A stretch of 64,000 nt of DNA from Gnetum montanum (GCA_015680685.1 MNCI01023875.1:201058-265057), one strand, 5' to 3'; counted from the stretch's first letter, positions 1-12,335 are shown. Translations and numbers: made by a program. Notes: generated by a model from the letters alone, not told the origin.

Positions 1-49
1 TAAAGCTCTAAAACCATTCACTTTCAATGTCCCATGATGGCTATCCCTA

Positions 50-415
50 TGACCTTTCCAAGAGATATACCTATTACTGATCACTGCTTTGATAGTGTAA
101 CCCACAGCAGTGCCATACAAATTTGTCTTCTGCACAAGATATCACTACCAAACATAGTTATCGCCTAAATTGACCTTGACAGCGTCCTCCAGAGCGATAT
201 CAGTTAGGCCTTCCCATAACAGGATCCGGAGAGCGATAACAGTCGGCAAGAAGCCTCCAAAAATACAAATTCACAACCACAAACAAGCCGATCCAGACAA
301 GGCCCATAATTCATCCGAGCTGCGCCATGGTTCAGGCCAGTGACAGCACCCCGGATCCAATCACTGCCGTGACAATGTGACCCTCTCCCTTGAACTTGTT
401 GAGAGCTGTCCCACA
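50..415 (-). pseudogene. amino acid permease (AAP-type) fragment
   Basis: The minus strand encodes a decayed piece of a plant amino acid/auxin permease, a plasma-membrane proton-coupled amino acid transporter. Reading from about 415 down: an HIVTAVIGSGVLSLA-like first membrane segment, MAQLG then IMGL, a second hydrophobic segment, LLADCYRSPDPV, then NLYGTAVGYTIKAVIS near 60-110. These are hallmark N-terminal motifs of the AAP family. In-frame stops replace tryptophans (after SLA and after QLG), and a frameshift lies near 190 between the SPDPV segment and the following DAVKVNLGDN segment. Roughly 120 codons of a protein normally near 480 residues are present; the match may continue past the left window edge. 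It is a pseudogene or captured fragment, not a working transporter. Confidence 0.82.
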
Positions 416-468
416 AAAGTATTAGATATCCATCCTGATACAGGGCAGGCAGGTTTATATATATATAT

Positions 469-662
469 GATGCAGAGGCAGACATATATGATGATGAGAT
501 TCTGAAGAAGACAGAGGCAAGAGGCAATAGGAAAGCCATGGCTGGTGAACAGTTTTATTTCCAACGTTGAATCCACAGGCAGGGACAATCAAAGCATCAC
601 AGATGCTGATTAATGCAATTGAGGTGCTCAAGAGGAAGCTTGATGCTGTACGTCTTTCCTCA
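469..662 (+). pseudogene. RNA polymerase II subunit 3 (RPB3/NRPB3) C-terminal fragment
   Basis: This segment matches the C-terminal part of the RPB3 subunit, the alpha-like assembly subunit of RNA polymerase II. Three blocks in different frames are readable: DAEADIYDDEILKKTEA at 469-519, a GKP...SFISNVESTG block at 527-580, and GTIKASQMLINAIEVLKRKL followed by DAVRLS at 582-662. The first frame break is a 7-bp tandem duplication (AGAGGCA at 513-519 and 520-526); the second is one extra base at 581. The tail expected after DAVRLS is not found, so the 3' end is missing or decayed. The possible splice donor GTACGT at 648 probably lies within coding sequence, because the residues across it still match the family. 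Confidence 0.82.
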
Positions 663-825
663 AAAATACAAACAGAAGGGAGGACTGGTATTGGTATTTA
701 TGTATGCTACCGCGGTGCTCCAGGGAACGGTCTCTCTTTATGCGTGACAACTGCGATATACCGTAAATGAAGGTGCGGCAGGTATCTCTTCCAACATTAT
801 GGGTTGTTGCTTGTAATCTAAGCTC

Positions 826-1086
826 TTGTGTCGTGGCCCAAATTTTCTGTCATCCATGTTCACGTCTTCTTCTTCGTTGAAGTCATTGATGGATGCTCGA
901 TCATCTAAAACTGTTTGCAGACATATCTTTGGTATTGACGAAATTCAGATAAACGATAGTTTACTGTTTTCGCAATGGCAGCTGCATGCCTCTACTTTGG
1001 AGGTTTTCAAGACACCCACTTACTCGGATGTTGCAGCTGAAGAGGAAGCGAGCCGGATAATGAGGGGAAGCACAACATGTACGTGA
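826..1086 (+). other. unrecognised 86-codon open frame
   Basis: The frame is open for 86 codons, with a serine-rich start and an acidic stretch (DVAAEEEAS) near the end. It lies 160 bp downstream of the RPB3-like fragment and has more balanced base composition than the surrounding repeats. I recognise no domain. It could be a third captured gene fragment, untranslated sequence of the RPB3 source locus, or chance. Confidence 0.2.
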
Positions 1087-1639
1087 GCAGAAAGCGCATA
1101 TTCGTCATTAGATTACGAGTGAAGTGTATTTCGCTTTAAAATCTGCATCCTTGTTCCCCACATTTCGGTAGGTACGAGCGAAACACTGCTGTGACTCTTT
1201 AACCGTAAAAAGGCAAGCTACTAGGTTTGCCCTAGCCATGTTGACGTCTATACCTGGTTCAAATGACCTATGTATTGTTAAAGTTTCATCCGCAAATGCT
1301 CCCATTTAGTTGCCTTCCAGGTCGGCGTGTTTAGTCCCTGGCTCTCCAAGAGCAACCCTCCTTGCTTGAGAATGCAACGTTTAGTATTTTTGGGTTTTTT
1401 GTGAGGAGGAAAGGGCAGCCTGTACACTCCTAAAACCAAGAATTCACAGGGTTTTAGTCCTATTCTTCCCCCATTCCCAGCGTTGTTTATTGTTCTAGTC
1501 TTTTGATCAGTTTTACTGGGATTTTTCACATCTTGAAGTCTCAGCATTTTTGGTTTTGGTCACATGCTTTAGTGGAAATCCAGTTTCATGGTAGGTGTTT
1601 GTAAAAATGTTTTTCCATGCTTTGCTTGTCAAATGAATT
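1087..1639. other. no recognised gene
   Basis: Open frames on the minus strand (1108-1305 and 1278-1547) have repetitive, low-information translations. I see no domain, LTR terminus or primer-binding site. The G/T-rich stretch at 1380-1560 may be repeat-derived. Confidence 0.3.
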
Positions 1640-3290
1640 TCCTTTAAAACAAAATTGGACACTTAAACAAAACTATAGTAGGTGCTTGTTGAATGGTTAG
1701 AGAGAGAATGAATTCTTAGACTATGCTTGGAGGTGGTGGCTCCTATGGTTTAGATGATCCTTCATCTCATCTCACTGTTGTTAGTAGCTGAGGCTATCCT
1801 ACTATTGCCACTAGAAGTTTGAAAGCATCTAGAAGTGCTTTTATCTTCTCCTCTTTGCTCTGTGGATTATACATGGTCTAGGTGGCTTCACCAATATGGG
1901 TTGATGTAGGGATATCCTATGGGCATGGCATCAAAAGAAATAACTCCTTCAAGTTGACAAACTAGTCTATCAATGCTGAACATCTTTATAAGGTTTTGTA
2001 GCTCCTAGTAGTCATTCATCCTCCTTGCCAGGTTCTCAACAATAGATCACTAGTCATTTGAATCTACTCCTGCCAACTTTAAGCTCTGTGTTGGCTCTCT
2101 CCAACTTTGTTTCATCTCTTTTTGAAGCTTGAACTCCATCTCAAATAGGAGGTAAGAGCTAACAACCTATTTTGCTAATTCTATCCTTGGCCTTCTTGCT
2201 CTTAACATTGCCAAGTTTGCATATTGGAGGTTAATAAGCTCCATATACTTCATTAGCTCCTCAATTTGCAACTCCTTAAGATAGATTTCTACTTTATTGT
2301 ATGTATTTAGTCCATCAAAGATAGTTAGCCATACATCCCCTCTCTACTGGAGTTTCTACAGGGCCTCATTCATCTTTGCCTTTGCTAATTTTATTTCATT
2401 TTCATTGACCTTCTTAAGTAGTTTAACATAGTCCCTATAATGATTCTTCACTCATTCAAATTGCAGGCCCTCATTCTTCCAGGAAACTACCTCAATTGCA
2501 ATCTTATAGCAAAGAGGATGAACTTCCTCCATTGAGAGATTATGGTTTTATACTACCAACATCCTCAAGTCCAAATTCACCTTTGCAACCTACTCTTGTA
2601 GCTAGTGTAATACTCAACCATTTGATCCTTTTTCTTCTTAGCATTTCATAGGTAGTGATTGTACTTGGTGAGGACCAAGTTTTTCTTGCAAACTTATGAT
2701 AGGCCCTTATCAGTGTTGTTGGCAAGAGCCTCTAATAAGGATGTGTCAAAAGTCACCATTTACTTAGCATTCTCAACCTCTACATATTTATGTTAAAGCT
2801 AAAAGCTATTGGAAAGATTAATCCCTTGTAAGTTATGTCCTGAGAATGATAGGGTTAGAGTGATGGGCTTTTAACTCAGCAACTTTGGTAGCTAATTGTT
2901 GATTGTTCATGGTAGCATTCTCAAGTTGTGTGTTGGCAATTAGTAGTTTGCCCCTTGTCTTAAGAAACTATGACTAGTTCACTATGATTTCATCTAGGAG
3001 ATCAAAGATCTTTGAAAGTGGTTTTTTGACTTCAACTAATCTTTCCAATAGCTCCTTGTGTTGAGTAGTGATCAATCATTCATTTCCTACTCTTGCAGAT
3101 ACATGGATGTTTGCTACAAATACTGCTTGAGCATTAAGGGCCTCTACTACCCTATCAACCAACACCTCCACTGCTATCTCTTGATCCTTATGTTACATCA
3201 CAAGGATTGTTGCACCCTCACCTTCTTCCAACATGATGGGAAAGTCTATAGAATTTCTTGAAATCTTAGTTTAACCTTTGTTTTTAATCT
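1640..3290 (-). pseudogene. retrotransposon accessory coiled-coil ORF, copy A
   Basis: Read on the minus strand, this segment is a decayed relative of the accessory ORFs at 19440-22350 (O1) and 36500-39250 (P1). Conserved pieces include a long heptad-rich region (such as EIYLKELQIEELMKYMELIN) and a terminal segment corresponding to PWDVP in the other copies. The C-terminal coiled-coil half is best kept; the N-terminal globular half is missing. Many TAG/TAA/TGA codons interrupt it. On the left, similarity to the region preceding the O1 3' LTR starts near 1640, but no LTR follows. On the right it meets plus-strand pol sequence, so this is a truncated fragment. Confidence 0.6.
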
Positions 3291-3336
3291 CAACACTCTA
3301 TCAAAGGTTAAGCCATAGCTAATCTTATTTCTCCTT

Positions 3337-3800
3337 TTGATACAACTGGTGTTTTTTACAACCTACATACTGATGCTAAGGATTTGGATGCTATCTTTTA
3401 TTCTAATGGAGCACACACTTTCTTTAGATCTAGTACAGTGTGTTCTTTTATCCTTTCTATGAAACAAGTGATCTATTAGGCTTACAATCTTGATTTTTGT
3501 TGTACTAATAACATACCTGAATACAAGGCTACAATATGAGATCTATTGCTAGCCTTACAAAATGAAGTCAAAAATATTACTATTTATGATGACTCTTAGC
3601 TCATCATAAATCAAGTTAATGGTGACTAAGATTGCAAGGCTCCTTACTTAGTTCCTTGTCTCGAAATGACTAAGGAACTTATCCATTCTTTTTCTACTTA
3701 TATTGTGAGCCAAATTCCACATTTTGAAAATATTCTAGTTGATACCTAGCTAATGTTTGAGCAACCTTTGTTGTCCATGGTGATTCTTCTAGTATGTAAG
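3337..3800 (+). pseudogene. Tat-type Ty3/gypsy RNase H (archaeal-type)
   Basis: The plus strand reads through an RNase H domain of the type Tat/Ogre elements carry. Landmarks are an HTDAKDLDAIFYSNGA-like first strand, NNIPEYKAT (family usually NN-AEYEAL, with the catalytic Glu), YDDSQLIINQVNGD with TAG in place of the Gln codon (family usually YGDSQLVVNQVNG, with the catalytic Asp), and a PYLVPCLEMTKELI helix. Stops at former Gln or Trp codons are common. The domain is followed by integrase in the same strand, the order known for the group. The RT expected upstream is absent, so the element is truncated at its left junction with copy A. Confidence 0.75.
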
Positions 3801-4079
3801 ATCAACTAGTGTAATTATTTTGATTGACACTTGTCATGTAATCTCCTCACACCTTGATAAACATAATTAAGATGAATGATAATAATTAGTAATATGGTAA
3901 TCTTCTTCATTACCTCACTACTGGAAAAACTCTTAGTCATCCTGTACCTAGTCAAAAGGATGCTTTGTGGAAATGTAGTTGACATTTCTGAATAGTGAAT
4001 CCTAATATTCTTTATTAAATTTCTTCAATAGATATTCTTCTATGTCGTCTTAGTCCTATAAAATCTAAGATAGCTTATT

Positions 4080-4815
4080 ATTAGGTCCACTCAGGAGTTA
4101 GTGATAGATACTTAGGTTCATGTTTCCTAGCTACTCACATCATTTCTTTAGGTTATTGATGGCCAATCTTAATTAAATATGCTTATTACTTGATCAAGAT
4201 GTATACTACTAATTAAAGGCATGCTTCTCTTATTTACTTTCCTTCACATAAACTTAATATATCTCAAATCACATGGCCCTTTCAAAAATAGGATTTAGAC
4301 CTTATTAGTGCTATTATTCCTCCTTCATCTACTAGGCACCAATTTATTTTAACTACTATAAAATACTTTACTAAGTAGCTAGAGGTTGTTCCTTTATATT
4401 TCACTAAGTCTTGCTTCATCTGTTGTTTCTTCCTTGAACATGTAATAACTTACATCAACATGCCTTTTCAAATTATAACTGACAATGATCCTAAGTTCAA
4501 AAGTAAGAAGGAAGATGATTTCTATTCCATGTAGTACATCATCCAATCCTTTTTATCACCTCATCACCCTTAGTCTAATGGTGATTCTAAATCTAGTAAT
4601 AAATCTCTCACCCACTTTTTCCATACCATGGCTAATAAAACCTAATGCAATTGGCACATATAGCTATGCTATGCTCTTTGGGCCTATGGTATCATTTTAT
4701 GTATAACTACTGGTTGTATCCCATACCTTCTAGCCTATGGTTTTAAGGTAATCTTCCCAGTTGAGCTACACATTTAATCTCTCTATGTTGCTGTAATGAA
4801 TGATATTCAAATTAG
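4080..4815 (+). pseudogene. Ty3/gypsy integrase, Tat-like
   Basis: Integrase core in the plus strand. The first catalytic Asp lies in the DLDLIS context (about 4290), followed by PPSSTRHQFILTTIKYFTK; the second is intact in ITDNDPKF (about 4480). The third, normally Glu in a GxAESSN context, reads Asp in GDSKSSNK (about 4580). The tail includes YALWAYG and a YGFKVIFPVEL motif typical of the group. The upstream HHCC zinc finger is degraded. Multiple stops make this non-functional. It sits in the expected order downstream of RNase H at 3337-3800. Confidence 0.78.
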
Positions 4816-6978
4816 GAAAACAATAATATGTGATGCATTGAGTTGGACCTTCTTGAAGAATACTGACAAGTTTCTTTTCATCATCTACAAGAATATCAAG
4901 AAGATGTTTAGTGTTTTCATTCTAGATATGTCAAAATTAGAGAGATTCATAAGTTAGAGTTTTGGATATATTCTAAGGCTTCTTAGCTCAAAGTCATCTT
5001 TAGTAGTTTAAATTCAATGTCCTAGATCATGTGTAATGTAGTTTCTAGATTATTAGTAGCGTTATTTTGGTTGTTTTTTTTTTTAGCTTCCAATCTCAAT
5101 GTTATCCATCACCTTTAGCATCTATTGTTTCTTTAGCTCTTCAATGTTCAACATCAATCTTGCATTTAATGTTAAATTTTTCTTTTGTATCAAATCAACT
5201 AGATCTTTAACATCCAACATCAATCTTATGTAACATTTGATGAAAATTCTCATCTTAATTATTTGCACATCAATGCTCCTATCTAGAACCTTTTAGAAGA
5301 TTCTATGGGCCCCAATGTATTGTTTCTTCATGATCTATAAGGCATTTTTATCCTATAAATAGGAGGATACTCCTAAATGAATAGGCGTTGGCATTTTTTG
5401 GGTTGGCATCTTTTGTATTATCTATTTGTATTTTTGATTAACACTTAAGAGCGCTTGCTTCTTTAGCTATATTTGCTACCTACTGTAGTTGACTTTCTTG
5501 ATGATTGTTGATTTGGAAATATTTTCAAAGATTTTCTTTCTATAGAACAACTACTTTTCCACTATAATTATTGACTTCTCTAATTTTTCTTTTCCTCCTT
5601 TTACTACTAGTGTATTATACTCCTTTTTGTGTTATCATCTTGACACATTTAGATTTTTTTAGACATAGGTCAACATACTAATATGATCCATCCCTTAGTT
5701 AGTTAGCTTATGTATCTACAAACATTTTTTTTAGATTCACATCATTGGAGAAAAAATGGGGTAATGTAGCTCCTCATCAGATAGGTTTGATCCCTAGTAT
5801 ATCCTCTAGAATATCTTTAGTAAGTTTTCATTCTTTAATTTCTCTTCTAATATGAATTTTCACCTTTCTTTTTTCATTTTTGGTTTTATCCATATTCGTT
5901 TTTTATCTATTTTTGGCATTTTTCTTTTGGATATAGCTTTTCTTGATATCTCTTGATTTATTTTCTTTCTTTGATTACTTTTACTACTAGCCATATGCAT
6001 GTTCTTTCATTTTACTCTGCATTGCATAAGAATCCTTTTTTATTTCATTCTATAGGTTATACACATTTTATATACATTTTTCCTTTTTTATTTTTCTTAA
6101 CTATTTCATGCATAGATGCTTCTTTTGCTTAATATCTGCTAACATTTGTCTTGGGTTGTTGGACTTTTTCATTGACTTACTATTGATGCAAAAATTTTGG
6201 ACACATCAACAACCAAAAAACTCATTTAAGAAGACTATTACCTAGGGTGTCTCTTCGATGGGTACAAAAACCTAGGAATAGTCTTAGCTAGTTAGGCAAC
6301 ATGGTGTTTTGTGATGTATAAAGATGTTACTAAGTTAAATGATTTTAACAAGGAAATATAAAGGGCAATTCAAAATAACTTTGATAAAAAGATAACCTTT
6401 TGTTTTTAAAATTTTAAGAATAAAACTTGCATATCAATAAAACATGAAATTAAAGCAAAAAAATAGCTACCAACTTGGATAGGATTAATCTAAGTTTAGA
6501 AGTAAAATAGGTTCTATGTTTAATTCATAGCACATAGACCTTAGTTCAGTGAAAAAAATAACAAAATGAAATAATGACTTATCTAAAAAATGAGCACAAA
6601 TAGAACAACTTTAGGTGTAGCCTTGTCTACTAGTGCTTGCAAGAAGCACACATCTTCTAATGAGCCTATAATCCTCGACCATCAAATCTACCCACTACTC
6701 TACCCCAAACTACCTCTAGGACAACAACTGAATAGAAAACAAAAGTAAGAGAGAACCTTGAGATTTTCCACCATGACTCCACTTGCAAAAAACCCCACCA
6801 TCATAGCTAGCTTTTTACCTCCCTTATCTATCCTCTTTCATTGCCAAGGAATTTATAAGGACCGATCTAGCACATGAGGAGCCACCACCCATGTGTAATG
6901 GCCATAGAAATTACTACTCATGCATAATGTACATTGTAATATCCACTACCATCACCCCTATATATCATCCACCAATCA
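4816..6978 (+). other. 3' non-coding part of the Tat-like element; possible LTR
   Basis: No coding domain is seen. A good TATA-like site, CTATAAATA, is at 5353-5361 in a U3-like setting. A purine run GGAGAAAAAATGGGG ends near 5761 and is followed by a TG at 5765, which could be a polypurine tract and the start of a 3' LTR. Neither LTR end could be confirmed. The remainder is AT-rich and unassigned. Confidence 0.3.
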
Positions 6979-8188
6979 CATGGCAAAGAAATATGAAGGT
7001 ATTAGCATCCATGTGCAAGTAATGGTTGTAGGAATGTGAAGTCATAAAAATGATAAGGAGCTATGCCCTAGTTGCTACCCAACAGGTGGCTGCGTAGACT
7101 TGGCACAAGAGAAATGTGCTACTACCAAAAAGATACACAGTAGTAGGAGAGAATTCTAATGAAAATAGAAACTTGTGTTTCCATGGGAAGATAAAAACTG
7201 CAATGCGATCTCATGTTTCATTTCTATTGGAACTTGTCTTGCAACCATCAATAGCATCTTCTGGTAGAAGTGTCCTCCACCCACCATACTACATACCAAA
7301 AGCCTCCTTGCAACTGCTTGCATTGCCACCATTTTTGTTGAAGTCATAGAGGAGGATTTTGAAGATTCCTTGTAATTTTTCATTACAATTCCTAGCTTCT
7401 TTGCCATGCCAAAATTGACCAAGCATGCCTTCATTCATGGTGAAAATGAATAGGGAAAGGTGTAGATCTCTTGCAACTTTTTTTTCTTTTGTATATCATT
7501 TGCAGATTAGCCATAAATGGATCACATATTCTTAAATTATGTAAGAAATGGAAATCAAAACTAAACTTTCATTACTATGGTGGCATGGCAAAAAAATGTG
7601 AAGCTATTAGCATGCATGTGCAAGTAATGGTTGTAGGAATGTGAAGTCATAAAAATGATAAGGATCCATGCCCTAGTTGCTACCCAACAGGTGGCTGCAT
7701 AGACTTGGCACAAGAGAAATGTGCTACTACCAAAAAGAGACACAGTAGTAGGAGAGAACTCTAATGAAAATAGAAACTTGTGTTTCCATGGGAAGATAAA
7801 AACTACAATGCGATCTCATGTTCTATTTCTATTGGAACTTGTCTTGCAACCATCTACAATAGCATCTTTTGGTAGAAGTGTCCTCTACCCACCACACTGC
7901 ATACCAAAAGCCACCTTGCAACTGCTTGCATTGCCACCATTTTTCTTGAAGTCATAGAGGAGGCTTTTGAAGATTCCGTGTAATTTTTCATTACAATTCC
8001 TAGCTTCTCTACCATGCCAAAATTGACCAAGAATGCCTTCATTCATGGTAAAAATGGATAGGGAAAGGTGTAGATCTCTTGCAACTTTTGTTTCTTTTGT
8101 ATATCATTTGCAGATTAGCCATAAATGGATCACATATTTTTAAATTATGTAAGAAATGGAAATCACAACTAAACTTTCATTACTATGG
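6979..8188. repeat. 605-bp direct tandem duplication
   Basis: Two adjacent copies, 6979-7583 and 7584-8188, align at a constant offset of 605 bp with few substitutions and a handful of small indels. Both begin with CATGGCAAA and end with ACTTTCATTACTATGGT. Neither copy contains a recognisable gene; short open frames in both strands are mirrored between the copies and are not evidence of coding. Confidence 0.9.
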
Positions 8189-10325
8189 TAGGTAATATTT
8201 GCATCTACATGGAAGGTGGGAAAAATGGGAAAAATTGCAAAGGAAAGATGTCAAGAATGACCACCATAAATGGGTAATAACAATTACAAAACAAGAAGCT
8301 CCCTAGAAGATAAATAATTGATAGTTTTTAGTAGGGAGATGGTACTATAGGTGGTATTTGAAAATATCAACTTTCAATAACTTCACATCCTAACTCCTTT
8401 GCTTCTTCTTTTACTTTTTTTATGTTTTTATTAATAAGAGATAATTATAGGTTGCATAAGTAATAATCTCATTGGCTTCTTACGTGAAAGTTGGCACATA
8501 AAGTCACATTTAAGTTATCATTAAACTCCTCTGTAAGTTCTTTAAATTCTCTAGATTATCATGTTTCCCACCTAACTGTGATTGTCAAACGAAAGAATGA
8601 CTATAGATATACTTTATGATGTATGGCCAACATGATAATTATTGAGGAATACAACCATCTCAAACTTGCAACCAATTTCATTATAAGATAATGAGCCAAA
8701 ACCATAGGATTTTTAACTATCAATGAACTAGAACTTATTTAATCAATACCCTATGCTGGCATGGGACTGTTGGCACCAATACTTAGCCACCAAACTATAA
8801 ATTACATGCAAGTGCAAGAATAGGAAAAACATAGAAATTATAAATGGGGATGGAAAAGACAAGGAATCAAAATATTACAAAACACTAACAAATTGAAATT
8901 TGAAAGCAAATGATACCATTTTAAACATGATTAAAATCATCATATAATCAAGGGAGTACTAAACATGAGCCACCCAACACACCACCTTCTTTAATCAAGA
9001 TCTAAACATATACCCTTTATAAATCATAATTTTAACTAGACATATATATAATTAAGATCTCATTCTCAAACATCTCATGAATAAAAGAAATTAGCATGAG
9101 GATTACTTTGAGTACAAGATTTATACCAAATTTAATGAAGAGGACATGCTTACCTTAGATCATAGCTAGCCATAACTTTTAGAGTTTTCCTTAGAATCTT
9201 GTTTTGTTTTGTTTTTTGAATGTTTAGAAAGGGAAAGGGTGAAACGGAATATGGGAAAATGAAGAAAATTAGGAAATGGGGACGGAATATTTGCTTGTCT
9301 CTTTTTTAAATTTTAAGAAAATAGGTTTAAAAGGGAAAATGAAGGCTAGGGTGAGGATTGCTACTAGACCCCATCACATAAGAACTTATGACACTGCTAA
9401 TGGTAAGCTTTGAGATTTGACAAGGGTAAGCCATGCTAGGCTCCCTGATGGGACATCCCAATATCAATGTGAGTAGGAACTATCAATTTCAAGATTAACA
9501 TAGTAAAGAAAGTTATGGCATCAACATTCATGATGATGATGAAGAGGAACATTCTCATATTTACCTATCTATAAATTCCTTCTACCAGTCAAAAAGCCCT
9601 ATTATGCAGCATGTAAATCTCATTAGTTCTACCAATGCATCTTCCATGCACATACTCCAAACTAGTACTCTTGAAGCACTTGTTTCAATTAACTCCACTA
9701 TAATAGCTCCGCATGCAACTAACTTATGTCTAGCCTACTCTCTTTTCCTAATCATAACTATGTTCAATCTTACCCTCCCAACATTAGTACAAGGTGTTAT
9801 TCCACCACTTAACCATTTTAAGACTTGTTCCACATGGTCCTAATTCAGAAATCATTTGCTTTCATACCTCTTCCATCATTTTTACATTTCATTCCACTAC
9901 AATATTATGCCATCATCATCTATGCTCATACTAGCACTTTCTTAACTAGTCTTACCTACTTATAACTCTATCCTAAACAACCTTGCTTAAAATATCTAGA
10001 GAGTTCCTCATGAACTAATGTTTTTGTTACAAGATATCTTCTCTAGGTTGCAAGTGGCCAAGGTTCAATCTCAAAAGGAAAATGCATTACATGGAAGCAG
10101 TTCTGTAGTATCCATTGTTAATCTTCTTATTGATCCCATTGGCTCATTGATCTCACCTACACAAGTTTTCAAGGAGGTCTTGATACTAAATGTTACCAAG
10201 TAAATCATGTGTTTACCTTTCATAATGAATGCATGTTGCTAGCCAACTATTCCCATACTATCCTTAGATCACTTTCCATATGATAAAACACCATATGTAA
10301 GGTAGTTGCATTAACACATGTTGGT
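8189..10325. other. AT-rich sequence, nothing recognised
   Basis: No domain, LTR end or RNA gene is seen. A purine-rich run near 9225-9260 resembles a polypurine tract but I could not pair it with an LTR start. The open frames at 9604-9843 and 10018-10203 have no recognisable product. Confidence 0.35.
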
Positions 10326-11071
10326 TGATGTAGCCTCATCAATGTATCCTTGGATGTGTTGGTAGATATACGTTAGCACCTTATCACCTGAAATCTATAA
10401 ATATGTGCACATCATCTACATTCAAGTTCCCGTAGCATGGATTAAATTGATTGTATGAAGTTTCATTTGAGTACAAGATGGACTTGGATGCCTCTATATG
10501 ATGGCAATAAAATCAAGCTTTATTCCTTCCTTTGCAGCACTTGGATTAGCATTTAATTTACTTTCAAGTACTTTATTTTCATGTACTTTATATTTTTTTT
10601 GCATTTAGAAAATTAATATTATATTTTGCAGTAAGGTGAGCACAACCACTTCCAGCATAATATATTAACACTTGGTAATCCTAGTAATGAATACTTGGTA
10701 CACCAAGAGATAAACATTTAGTAACCCAAAAACATTAGTATAGGTTGAAGATGTGTATCTACATTTAGACTAGCTTATATTATCTTTAATTTATAATTAA
10801 TTAGAATTTAATACTTTAATCATTTTATCCTTTTGATGCTTTTAATTATATAAAATAACAACAAAAACATAAATATCTTATGTCTTAATTGCATTTAACC
10901 ATGCCCATAAAATTAACAGAAGTGACGATTGTGAAGACAATGATAAGCATTAATTGTAACTTTGCTATCTAAACCTAGGATTCTTGAAGAGGTCCATGAA
11001 ATTTGACTAGATCACATATACATGCTTGTGAATCATATGGTTGTGTGTAGAGGGCACTTTGTTACTCATCA
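10326..11071 (+). mobile_element. 5' LTR of a Tat/Athila-like element
   Basis: The LTR starts TGATG and ends CTCATCA, the terminal pattern seen in the other gypsy LTRs here. A TATA-like CTATAAATATG lies near 10397, and an AATAAA occurs about 110 bp further on. One base after the 3' end a primer-binding site begins at 11073. No gag of this element follows, because a copia LTR begins at 11107. Confidence 0.72.
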
Positions 11072-11072
11072 T

Positions 11073-11090
11073 TGGCACCATTACCAAGGA
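11073..11090 (+). other. gypsy primer-binding site
   Basis: TGGCACCATTACCAAGGA compares with TGGCGCCGTTGCCGGGGA, the site reported for Athila/Tat elements. All five differences are G-to-A transitions. Its position one base after the LTR end fixes that boundary. Confidence 0.75.
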
Positions 11091-11106
11091 CTTCCTTTGT
11101 TGTGTG

Positions 11107-12276
11107 TGTTGACCTTTTGGTATGCTAAAACTTAAGGAAAATGGAGAATAAATGATGTTTGTATGGTGTTGTGTTTATAGGACAAGATGATGAAAAAGGA
11201 CTAAGAAAATTAGGAGCAAGAACAAAGGACTCAATGACTCACAAGAAAAATTGACACCATCAAGATCTCAAGGAAGCATGTAAAAATTCAAGAGTAAGGA
11301 TAAGGGATGAAGATTTCAAAGTACAAAGGAATCTCAAGAAATATGTCTCTAGGAAACAGCAGACATCTTGGCTGAAGTGAAGCAAAATCAGTAAAGACAT
11401 TTATAGGAAATAGTAGACGTCTTGACCAAATTGAAGGTTTCTTAGACAAATATATCTTTGAAAAACAATAGACATCTTTCTAATGAGAAAGAAGTCTTAA
11501 TGAAGATGTCTCTACAAAGACATTGTTCCTATGGAGAATACATCTTTTCACAATGAAGGTTTGATGCCAAAAGATATCTTAGACTTGAAGAAGATGTCTC
11601 CAATGACCATTAGATAGTTGCATGAATTTTGAGGTGATTTTGGAAACATATTGGCTATAAGAAGAATTCATTCAATTTGAAAATGAGTAAGCATTATGTG
11701 CTATCAAGTGTCATTTTCAACCAATCATTGTAATCATCATTCTCTTATTATTATTCCTCATTGTACTATATTTGGTCTATTGTAATTGGTCAAAGTAAGT
11801 TATACCTCAAAGAACAAGAATCAGCAAACTTAGTTGCATTCATTCATTACAATTATTATTCTCTTTTGTTTCCCTATAGGGTTGATGTGTTTCTTGAGAG
11901 AAGGCATCTTATTTGAGCTTGTTGGGATCTGATCGAATTGACTGTTAGTGTAGCACCACAACACTTCAAAGTGGAGCTCAATCTATAAATGTTGTGGGAT
12001 ACCAGAGACCACATTCTAAGCTTGTTGGAACCTTGTAAGGTTGAGTGGATTCATTACATCAAATCACTCTGAAGCATAGATTAGAGATTGTACAAGATGT
12101 GGTACCTTTCAAACTACATTTTTTGAGCAACAAAGTCTAGACATGTGCTAGCAAATGACCCTATGAGTGTGGACTAACCAAGTTGGGAAACCATATTAAT
12201 TTTGGTCTATGATTTATTTTAAAGAATTATTAATTTGGAAAACTTATTCATTGCCTCCATTCTTCTAAGTTCAACA
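11107..12276 (+). mobile_element. Ty1/copia 5' LTR
   Basis: Starts TGTTGA and ends TCAACA, a perfect 6-bp inverted terminal repeat typical of copia LTRs. A methionine-type primer-binding site follows 9 bp later, then a copia gag. Between 11345 and 11600 there is an array of AGACATCTT/AAGATGTCT words in both orientations, upstream of a TATA-like CTATAAGAAG at 11653. Length 1,170 bp. Confidence 0.7.
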
Positions 12277-12285
12277 ATCCTCAAG

Positions 12286-12298
12286 TGGTATTCGAGCC
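12286..12298 (+). other. copia primer-binding site
   Basis: TGGTATTCGAGCC resembles TGGTATCAGAGCC, the site complementary to initiator-methionine tRNA used by most plant copia elements. It sits between the LTR end and the gag start. Confidence 0.65.
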
Positions 12299-12335
12299 TA
12301 GTACTCTTCCTCATCATCAACTTCAAGAGTGAACA

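Noticed and set aside
567-770. 67-codon ORF as an independent gene
   Set aside because: Its first half is the RPB3 fragment in one frame and there is no ATG at the start; the rest is unrelated sequence.
5353-5765. confident 3' LTR of the Tat-like element
   Set aside because: A TATA site and a purine tract are present, but they are in the wrong relative order for one LTR and no end could be paired.
7116-8042. four short ORFs in the 605-bp repeats
   Set aside because: They arise in duplicate from the tandem copies and overlap on both strands; no product recognised.
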